A DNA stretch of 64,000 bases, from positions 124,001-188,000 of the forward strand of contig NW_024754741.1 in the NCBI RefSeq assembly GCF_018991925.1, read 5' to 3'. Within the stretch, counting starts at the first letter, position 1, and each line of letters starts with the position of its first letter. Source of the DNA: Homarus americanus (taxonomy: Eukaryota; Arthropoda; Malacostraca; Decapoda; Nephropidae). The notes beneath the pieces are model-generated. The model made no database searches. It worked only from the letters and a program-made list of their open reading frames with translations, and had not been told where the DNA came from. A program made the position numbers and the translations under genes. Positions 55,741 through 64,000 of this stretch are shown piece by piece.

Positions 55741-56937
55741 TAGAGTACAGGGTAGAGTAATAGGATAAAATAGAGTACAGGGTAGAGTAATAGGATAAAA
55801 TAGAGTACAGGGTAGAGTAATAGGATAAAATAGAGTACAGGGTAGAGTAATAGGATAAAATAGAGTACAGGGTTGAGTAATAGGATAAAATAGAGTACAG
55901 GGTAGAGTAATAGGATAAAATAGAGTACAGGGTAGAGTAATAGGATAAAATAGAGTACAGGGTAGAGTAATAGGATAAAATAGAGTACAGGGTAGAGTAA
56001 TAGGATAAAATAGAGTACAGGGTAGAGTAATAGGATAAAATAGAGTACAGGGTAGAGTAATAGGATAAAATAGAGTACAGGGTAGAGTAATAGGATAAAA
56101 TAGAGTACAGGGTAGAGTAATAGGATAAAATAGAGTACAGGGTAGAGTAATAGGATAAAATAGAGTACAGGGTAGAGTAAGTAATAGATAAAATAGAGTA
56201 CAGGGTAGAGTAATAGGTAAAATAGAGTACAGGGTAGAGTAATAGGATAAAATTAGAGTACAGGGTAGAGTAATAGGATAAAATAGAGTACAGGGTAGAG
56301 TAATAGGGTAAAAATAGAGTACAGGGTAGAGTAATAGGATAAAAATAGAGTACAGGTAGAGTAATATAAAAATAATAGAGTACAGGGTAGAGAATAGGGT
56401 AAAATAGAGTACAGGGTAGAGTAATAGGATAAAATAGAGTACAGGGTAGAGTAATAGGATAAAATAGAGTACAGGGTAGAGTAATAGGATAAAATAGAGT
56501 ACAGAGGTAGGAGTAATAGGATAAAATAGAGTACAGGGTAGAGTAATAGGATAAAATAGAGTACAGGGTAGAGTAATAGGATAAAATAGAGTACAGGGTA
56601 GAGTAATAGGGATAAAATAGAGTACAGGGTAGAGTAATAGGATAAAATAGAGTACAGGGTAGAGTAATAGGATAAAATAGAGTACAGGGTAGAGTAATAG
56701 GATAAAATAGAGTACAGGGTAGAGTAATAGGATAAAATAGAGTACAGGGTAGAGTAATAGGATAAAATAGAGTACAGGGTTGAGTAATAGGATAAAATAG
56801 AGTACAGGGTAGAGTAATAGGATAAAATAGAGTACAGGGTAGAGTAATAGGATAAAATAGAGTACAGGGTAGAGTAATAGGATAAAATAGAGTACAGGGT
56901 AGAGTAATAGGATAAAATAGAGTACAGGGTAGAGGGG
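55741..56937. repeat. Minisatellite, 30-bp unit, about 40 copies
   Basis: The unit is TAGAGTACAGGGTAGAGTAA followed by TAGGATAAAA. Fourteen consecutive units at 55741-56160 are in perfect register. The block 56170-56520 has scattered single-base indels, then regularity returns. A GGTTGAG variant unit occurs at about 55871 and 56779. On the minus strand it encodes a 10-residue repeat in a spurious 329-codon frame. Confidence 0.97.
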
Positions 56938-57487
56938 AGAGAGAACAGAGTTAACAGATAGATGAGGAAGGCAACAACTGCCAGATGTTTCACCCTGGCA
57001 AGAATAAACACCATTAAAGTATTCGCTTCCTGAAACATTTCTCTTTCTCTCTCGACCGTAACTTTATTATGAGGAGAATCTGGGAGAATTGTTATTATCT
57101 TCATGTATTTAAAATCTTCAGCAGCTAGCCTGGAAAACACCTCACAGTATATCTTACTTTTTATCAAATAATAACTTTTGGAAAATAAAGACGAACAGAG
57201 CCCCCGGTTTCTCCTCAATATAAGATCAATTACTAGCCCCATGGCATCAGTACAGTGAAACCTATATTTAAAGGACTATATGGAATATATTATATAGTAA
57301 TAATGTCATGGTGTGGTGATGGTGTGTAAAGCGTTAACCAAGACAGAAGTTTAGGGCCTTGTTGAGGAAGGACCACCACACAGTGTGTCTCAACGGTGAA
57401 GGGAGGAGAGTCTGTGTTTGGTCTTGATTCGGGTCATCCTAGATTATAATTGAGAAAGACTGGAAAGAAAGATTAAGGAAACAATCA
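56938..57487. other. Unassigned spacer
   Basis: The first 300 bp continue the minus-strand frame of the minisatellite but have no motif. Nothing recognised. Confidence 0.35.
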
Positions 57488-57527
<40 letters not shown>

Positions 57528-57563
57528 CATTATTTTTATTATTATTATTATTAATGTCATTAT

Positions 57564-57624
<61 letters not shown>

Positions 57625-57625
57625 G
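57488..57625. repeat. (ATT)n microsatellite with internal duplication
   Basis: ATT runs interrupted twice by AATGTCATTATTTT, which shows that a unit of about 37 bp was duplicated inside the tract. Confidence 0.93.
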
Positions 57626-57901
57626 TTTTAGTATAAGAGATCTTACATCAGGGTGATGAATGTAGGCAGAAATGCTGATGTTTGTGTCTTAGTCATATCA
57701 CTATAGGAAGAATGCCTCAGCTATTGAGTGTCATGGTCGTGGGAATAAACCCAGAAACATTAATTTCAGCAGAATGATTTCAGTACAAAAGGCTTTGAAA
57801 TGATGCTTTACAAACCTCCAAATTTACCAAACATTTGGATATAAACCTGAATAAGTTTTCAATCATGTGCAGAATTATGAGGAATCGTTTCCTCCAGTAT
57901 A

Positions 57902-57904
<3 letters not shown>
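57626..57904. other. Unassigned spacer
   Basis: Nothing recognised between two microsatellites. Confidence 0.35.

Positions 57905-57986
<82 letters not shown>
57905..57986. repeat. (TA)n microsatellite
   Basis: About 41 units, uninterrupted. Confidence 0.97.
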
Positions 57987-57987
<1 letters not shown>

Positions 57988-59128
57988 TGTATATATTAAT
58001 GATGCGGCTTGGTGTGGCGACGGTGTTGTGGCCGAGACACACAGACCTCCACAAGTCGCTCAGCTCGCCACAACAACCTGTCCTGATTTTCACTGGTGTG
58101 GAAGTTATAATCCAACGCGATTTATGGCGCCAATCGCGTGCAATTAAAATGATTAATGCCTGTGATTTTCAACTAATGAATGCTATAAATTACTTACTAC
58201 ACAATCATTCGGCCAAATAAACGTATGATTAGTTGGGAAGCTTTTAGGATTTACCCTGTATCAATGTAGATACAGTACCATTGTAACGTAGGTGAAGTTA
58301 TGTATATAAAGAACAAGACGGAGATATATTACTGAAAGGAAAGGTATTGGAGAATAATTACTATATTCAAAGAAACAATGCAAATAGTCCTTTATTTCAT
58401 ATTTACTTAAAAAGAAGAGTTGGTGCCTTGGCCGATACATACAACTAAAATTAGAAAAAAACACAAAGCCCGGGAATGAAAATGTATAGATAAATAATAT
58501 CTGCGTATACTTAATTCATGTGTATACTCGGCTAACTGGATATTACTCAATACATGCATATACTCAACACCTACTCTATGCATACCAATTACATACATGT
58601 ACTCAACACCTATGTATACCTGTGAATACTCACAACATGTGTATACTGTGCTCACTACATGCGTTAAATCCACTCAGCTGCTCCTATAGGCTAATACAGT
58701 GAATGGGCCAAAATATTCCATAGCTGCAGATTAGAATTGAGTGGCAATTCCTGGTCCTTGTTTGACTGTGATGGAAGTTTTCGGCGTAATGAACGATTCA
58801 TATTTTTCTTTATTGTATTTTGGGAAATATGATAGCAAAGAGCCGTCCAATATTTGGAAATACAACACAGGGAAAAAATTATTGCCAATTTACCTAGTTC
58901 CCACCAAAAAATTGAAGCACTAAAAATTGGAAAAGTTTGCTTTAGATATTTTAAGGTTGTAAATTGTGTTCTTTGTAAATCCTGCAGTGTTTACGAGGAG
59001 TGTTGATACAATAGAGACACCTTTATGAATAAGAGGGAAACGTGCCAAGAGGAAACATTGTATGACATGAGGGACGTGTTGGTGACGTGTTAGTGTACCA
59101 AGTGCTTCAACCCTACTCTCTCTCTCTC

Positions 59129-59130
<2 letters not shown>
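57987..59130. other. Unassigned 1.1 kb
   Basis: Imperfect repeats of ATACTCAACACCTA-like sequence occur at 58500-58650. The open frames are short and without motifs. Confidence 0.35.

Positions 59131-59168
<38 letters not shown>
59131..59168. repeat. (TG)n microsatellite
   Basis: About 19 units, preceded by a short (TC)n run. Confidence 0.96.
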
Positions 59169-59172
<4 letters not shown>

Positions 59173-59219
59173 CAACATGTACGCCAGCCCTTCTAGCGCA
59201 CTAATATTATATGCAATAC

Positions 59220-59404
<185 letters not shown>

Positions 59405-59892
59405 TAACAATAATAATTAACGGTTTGTTCGAACTACAACAGTCGAAAGCCGAAAATATTCAAAATAGGTAAATAGTACAGTACATACAATATATGATAT
59501 ACATAATAACATGTGAGGCTGAATATATACTTTTAGCGCAACAATCACTAAAAAAGGAAAAAGAGTGAATTTAATACTATATTTATATTTGATATATTGA
59601 GAATTTTTGCTCTGGTTGGAATGGTGTTGTTTTCGTCGTGGCCTATGGTTTGATGAGTTTGTGATATCCAGCAGCAAGATATGGGCGAGGAATCTCAGGT
59701 GGCAGAAGGTGGCGGCAGCACTAGAGAGGATCATGATGGTAGAGAGAGAGAGAGAGATAAGGTGGGTTAGTGTATTGAGTCTCTCTTAATAGGTGGTGTA
59801 AGAAAGGATAATTTTGTACTTCCGTCTCTTCATTTTCTCCAGAAGTCTTTGTTGTGGAGCAGTTAAAGCTGAAGACCAGCCAAGGTAGGTGT

Positions 59893-59895
<3 letters not shown>
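59405..59895. other. Unassigned spacer
   Basis: A short (GA)n run lies at 59741-59757. Frames are short and unsupported. Confidence 0.35.

Positions 59896-59942
<47 letters not shown>
59896..59942. repeat. (GT)n microsatellite
   Basis: About 23 units, uninterrupted. Confidence 0.97.
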
Positions 59943-59944
<2 letters not shown>

Positions 59945-60800
59945 CGAGAATTACGTACATCCCTTCCACCTTCTCTTTGTCCATACTTCCCTCATCTCAC
60001 CAATTATCTGTCTCCCCTATGCTCTGTACTTTCTTTAAATACGTAACCTACCCTACTCATATTTCCTTCTAACTCACTCAGTCACTCACCATCCAGCTCC
60101 GGGCCTAACGAAAAATTCTGCCGACTTAGTTTTTTTTTTTCTCTTACTCTTCTGTTTTTTCCTCTCACGTATTTCTTTGCCTTCCTTAAACCTTATTATG
60201 TCATTAATATGTCAGCTGTGGTTATATCTGCTGCCTTGTCCTTAAGTTGGTTTAGTCAAGGAACACAAAATACTGCAGGCACCGAGAAATAGGTCACTCT
60301 TCCCGTCCACCCAGTTTTTTTTCTCTGTATGGTATCGTAGGCTTCGCTATCGATTGAATTTACCCGCTATCAGTATTCCCCGTTTGATCCCTCGTTTCCC
60401 TTGTACTCTAAACAGAAATACAGACACAGTATAACTTTTAGCCAGCCATCACAGAGGACACACTTCAAAAGACGAAGGATGCAAAAATTCTTTACACAAA
60501 CTCAATGTGCAGATTTTTTGAGAGTCAAATATTGCGCCGTTTGATGCGTCGTTCCTAAGGAATATTGACGTGTCAGGGGGGCATTTCTCTTTTATAGTCG
60601 GAAAATAAGTACTCTTTATTCGCTTCCAGCCACCTCCAGGCGATTTTGAGAAAGACAAAACTCAACACCACTCAGAAATAGATAGCAGCGGTAGAGGAGG
60701 TTCGGCTGTGGGAGATGTCTTTTGCCCTGGCTTATATTTATTTACTGTACGTCGAGGTGGTTGAATGTTTGTTGGTGTTGAGATTCTCGACGTAGATTTG

Positions 60801-60802
<2 letters not shown>
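59943..60802. other. Unassigned 0.9 kb
   Basis: Pyrimidine-rich at 59960-60190. No gene recognised. Confidence 0.35.

Positions 60803-60863
<61 letters not shown>
60803..60863. repeat. (GT)n microsatellite
   Basis: About 30 units, uninterrupted. Confidence 0.97.
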
Positions 60864-60865
<2 letters not shown>

Positions 60866-61777
60866 TATAACATGACCTAACCAATTTTAGATTTCATCCA
60901 TGGATATTACGCCCCAATAAATCGTAGTTTAATATTCTTTGTTTTGATTACAATGTTGTGAAGAGTTTGGATGCACAAGGTTCACTCTGCCTGATGGTGG
61001 GCTATACTGGTGTTTTTGTGACCAATGTTGACACTCGTAGTAGCAAAACAAAGTGTACTCGTGGTTCTCTCTTAAAATTAGTATTAATGTGTTACATGAA
61101 TCCTCTTGGGCTCCTTACATTATTGATCGTAAATATTCTGTAGACACAATAAGCATCCGAGGTTAGTTTTTCTTAAAATCCTTCGAGAATTTGTGTAAAT
61201 ATCGCTCATACACTGTTGATTGTTGTAGCACTATGGCCTGCATCATTTCACTTCACCTCACAGAACTTAGAAGACGTCGATACTTTTAGACACAAACTAC
61301 TGTCCTCACTTTCGCTGCCTTATTTTTTTTCCTGTATTATCTGGGAGACGAGATACATGTACTATCCTTTCTCCATCTGATTTACACAACCTGGAGGAAA
61401 ACAGTCAATCATTATACCTAACAGAACTAGTTGGGAACATTACCGTGAAGGATGTTTGTACTTTCAGTGTGATCAGTGTGGAGGAGCAACGACCAAGCCT
61501 AAAACAACGAACACAAAATATCATTAATTAAGCGGGCGACCTATTTACAGGACTCCCCCTTGTGTACGTGCAGCTCTGACCTAACGAACCTAAGTATCCT
61601 CGCCTTACTTGATTTAACCTAACCTAACTAGCCAGTCTTGACCTCCACCCGTGTATATATAACACCGGGGAGATCAAAGCAGTGTTCCCCCTCACCCACT
61701 TCATCAATAGAACCTCGTTTTAATTAAGAAAATGCATTTATACCTACTTTAAGATCCTCAAGCTCAATATATACGGT
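60864..61777. other. Unassigned 0.9 kb with one arm of a dispersed direct repeat
   Basis: The segment 61411-61480 recurs with changes at 61838-61905. CCTAACCTAACTA at about 61618-61630 is telomere-like. TATATATAA at 61653-61661 resembles a TATA box, but no gene follows. Confidence 0.4.
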
Positions 61778-61799
61778 ACACACACACACACACACACAC
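61778..61799. repeat. (AC)n microsatellite
   Basis: About 11 units between the two arms of the dispersed direct repeat. Confidence 0.9.
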
Positions 61800-62571
61800 T
61801 AGTCATTCTCCAAATATATCGTCGTTGATTATATATAATTATACCTAACAGAACTGGTTGGAAACATTACCGTGAAGGATGATTGAATGTTCAGTGTGAT
61901 CAGTTTTTATGGGTGTGTTCATTTTAATTGATGCAAACAAAGATAATCTTCTCATAAATGGTGAATTCAAAATGATTGTTTTCTGTTAATTCATGAACGT
62001 AATTTGAGTTTCCTGATGATTGATACAAATACATTATCCTATTAATTTTACACACAAGGTATCCTTCTATTTACAATTAAACATCATCTGAGTGAAAGCC
62101 AAACCTGTGTTGTGAACTGTTACCATGGCAGGATAAATACCGAATTAGTGCGACTGTAAATTAATGTAGTTACCGGTGAGACTGTCTCATGTAGCCGTTT
62201 TCTTTAATGACCCGAAAAAAAATCCTACTATCTTCTTATAACTGACAAACAGAAAGATTTTAATTGTCCTATATATGTGATAGACACATATTGCTTTTAT
62301 TTTAATTGATTTTAATTGATAAAATGTTAAAATCCTCTGTAAAAAATTTTCCCGTTTTGTTTGGACTTGGTAGAGAGAGAGAGGGAGACTCCTGCCTGTG
62401 ATAAGAGCATGGTGAGGGAGAGCAAGGGAGACTTCCCGATGTGGGAAAGGGAAAAGGGGGGCTAGAGAAAGAGAGAAAGAGGGAGGGAGGTGCTTGGACT
62501 GTATGCAGCTGTGGGGAGGCAGGAAGAGGCTCATAGAAAGATCTTTATGGTCGAAAGGAAAGATGGCCTAG

Positions 62572-62573
<2 letters not shown>
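61800..62573. other. Unassigned spacer
   Basis: Purine-rich at 62370-62520. No gene recognised. Confidence 0.35.

Positions 62574-62620
<47 letters not shown>
62574..62620. repeat. (GT)n microsatellite
   Basis: About 23 units, uninterrupted. Confidence 0.97.
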
Positions 62621-62624
<4 letters not shown>

Positions 62625-62931
62625 CGTTGTGAGAGGAAGAGAAAACAGTTTATAAATGGCGGGAGAAGATAAGAGAGTGAACGCTGCTGTGGAAGAGAGA
62701 TAAGATAGAGGGTATGGGTAGAGGCAAGAGGAGATTGGGAGAGAGAGAGGATAAGGATATGGCTAAAAGAAGAATGGATGAAATAGCTGAACAGAAGAGA
62801 ACGGAAGTCGATGAGACGTGTCCCAGGGGAGTATAATGAACCAAGAGGAGAGTCAAGCATAGAGTTGAAGGTGTGTGGACAGAGTGATGGGTGTGTGCGT
62901 GTGAGGGAGTGTATATTGTAGAACATGCATG
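62621..62931. other. Purine-rich spacer
   Basis: GA-rich sequence; the two overlapping minus-strand frames are L/S-rich products of this composition. Confidence 0.4.
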
Positions 62932-63005
62932 GGCAATCCGCAGCCCTTGGGCCGCATGCGGCCCGGGCCATGTGTTTGTGTGGCCTGTGGAGTGATTCAG
63001 CAGTT
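62932..63005. mobile_element. hAT-like terminal sequence
   Basis: GCATGGGCAATCCGCAGCCC followed by GGGCCGCATGCGGCCCGGGC resembles the GC-rich subterminal region of hAT elements that begin CAGGGGTGGGCAA. Only one end is visible, and the first bases are changed, so this is tentative. Confidence 0.42.
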
Positions 63006-63029
63006 CTATTTAATGAACAACATACTTTA

Positions 63030-63932
63030 AGAACATAAAAATGGAGGAAACTGCAGCGGGCCTATTGGCCCATACTGGACAGTCCCATTTACACCCAACC
63101 CCTATCGCTCATATCCATCCAACTTATGTTCGAAGCTATCCAGCGTACTCGAATTCATGATGATGTTTGGTAACTTGTTCCACTCATCCCTACTCTATTT
63201 CCAAACCACTGTTTACCTATTTCGCGCCTAAATCTAAATTTGTCTAATTTAAAACAATTGTTCCGAGTTCACTCCTGGTTGGATAGTTTGAGTACCTTTG
63301 TAATGTCACCTTTGTTTAGCCCTGACTTCCATTTATACACCTCTATCATATCGCTCCTCACTCTACGTCTCTCAAGGGAGTGCAAATTAAAATGCTTTAA
63401 CCTGTCTCTGTACTCAAGGTTCCTAATGCCCGGGATTAGTCCTGTCATTCTCCTCTGAATTATTTCTAGGGAATCTATATCCATTCTTTAGTACGGTGAC
63501 CAGAATTGAACTGCGTAATCCAAGTGAGGTCTCAAAAGCGCAAGATATAGTTTTAGGATGACCTCGCTAGTCTTGCAACTAACACTCCTTTGTATGAACC
63601 TAAGTACTTTGTTAGCCTTGTTTCGAGTAAATGCACAATGTTTACTTGGTTTAAGATTCCTACTTATCAATACTTTTAAATCTTTCTCACAGTCGCATTT
63701 CTCTTTAACTTCGTTGTTCATCTGGTATATGGTTTCTCTGTGTACATCTCCTAGACTAAGTGTACTTTACTATTTAACCACACTGAATTTCATCTGCCAT
63801 TTTCAGACCATTCGAATTTTTTTTAGGTCTTCCTGTAGTTTTGCGGCGTTCTCCGTCAGATTTAATTACTTGCCCTATTTTACTGTCATCAACAAATATA
63901 CTTTTGTTGCTGTCTACGCCGATATCTATGTC

Positions 63933-63936
<4 letters not shown>
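63030..63936 (-). mobile_element. CR1-like LINE copy F, 3' third, antisense
   Basis: The short tail TTAAGAACATAAAAATGGAG and GGAAACTGCAGCGGGCC at 63030-63062 begin the copy. Coding sequence continues through the post-RT domain and thumb to the motif C region at about 63890, then meets (AT)n. It is the D/E/G subfamily. Confidence 0.88.
63269..63721 (-). pseudogene. LINE F post-RT domain
   Basis: Two frames that nearly abut: 63488-63721 (MNNEVKEKCDCEKDLKVLIS, then LYLALLRPHLDYAVQFWSPY) and 63269-63484 (MDIDSLEIIQRRMTGLIPGI, then LERRRVRSDMIEVYKW). A stop TAG replaces a codon at the boundary, about 63487, so the domain is broken by a nonsense change only. Confidence 0.88.

Positions 63937-64000
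<64 letters not shown>
63936..64000. repeat. (AT)n microsatellite at the window edge
   Basis: It starts exactly where LINE E has GTTTATGTATATAATAA in the same position, so it grew from the LINE's own sequence. It runs past the end of the window. Confidence 0.95.

Noticed and set aside
56253..57242. 329-codon antisense ORF with a 10-residue repeat
   Set aside because: It is produced by the 30-bp minisatellite, and the unique N-terminal part has no motif.

Overview
The window looks like gene-poor nuclear DNA from an arthropod, most likely a decapod crustacean. I infer this from three things: interstitial CCTAA/TTAGG telomere-type repeats, very dense dinucleotide and AAT/ATT microsatellites, and a mix of CR1-like, I/Jockey-like and BEL/Pao retroelements with hAT, mariner and Helitron remains. 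I found no host protein-coding gene, tRNA, rRNA or CRISPR array that I can defend. Nearly all recognisable coding sequence belongs to transposable elements, and almost all of it is broken.

Layout. 1-5.6 kb: AT-rich DNA with two copies of a MULE-like non-autonomous element, one with a 9-bp target duplication, then an antisense Helitron helicase relic bounded by (AT)n and (AC)n. 5.6-9.1 kb: a nearly complete CR1-like LINE (A) split by a 565-bp solo LTR with a 4-bp duplication. 9.1-15 kb: microsatellites, an endonuclease-only LINE fragment, unassigned sequence, antisense LINE B, and a promoter/poly(A)-bearing unassigned block. 15-19.9 kb: two antisense CR1-like LINEs (C and D) head to tail. 19.9-27.1 kb: mostly non-coding, with a 41-bp minisatellite, a 151-bp MITE with an 8-bp duplication and telomere-like interior, a mariner deletion derivative with 49-bp inverted repeats, and a decayed copy of a conserved animal protein family of unknown function. 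27.1-34.8 kb: a stack of nested elements (LINE G, an RT-deleted LINE, BEL/Pao pol interrupted by a gag-only insertion and then a hAT tail, an L2-like LINE tail) followed by a 1.25-kb minisatellite with a 25-bp unit. 34.4-39.3 kb: CR1-like LINE H, split by a complete-ended 4.4-kb I/Jockey-type LINE with poly(A) and a 9-10-bp duplication. 40.7-44.3 kb: LINE E, the longest CR1-like copy, which keeps an SGNH-esterase ORF1 relic. 45.9-50.4 kb: a second copy of the gag-like ORF1 family, then a rearranged retroelement with RT and a restriction-like C-terminus. 51-53 kb: a chimera of an RT fragment and a hAT transposase. 55.1-57 kb: G-rich and 30-bp minisatellites. 57-64 kb: microsatellites, unassigned DNA, a hAT-like end and LINE F, which runs into an (AT)n tract at the window edge.

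The genes do not form a pathway. The biology here is a layered insertion history that target-site duplications allow to be ordered: LINE A before the solo LTR, LINE H before the I/Jockey LINE, and BEL/Pao before the gag-only element. The most unusual item is that gag-only insertion: a 996-bp unit with an intact 299-codon zinc-knuckle ORF, no RT and a 10-bp duplication, plus a decayed relative about 15 kb away. This suggests a non-autonomous, HAL1-like half-LINE family.
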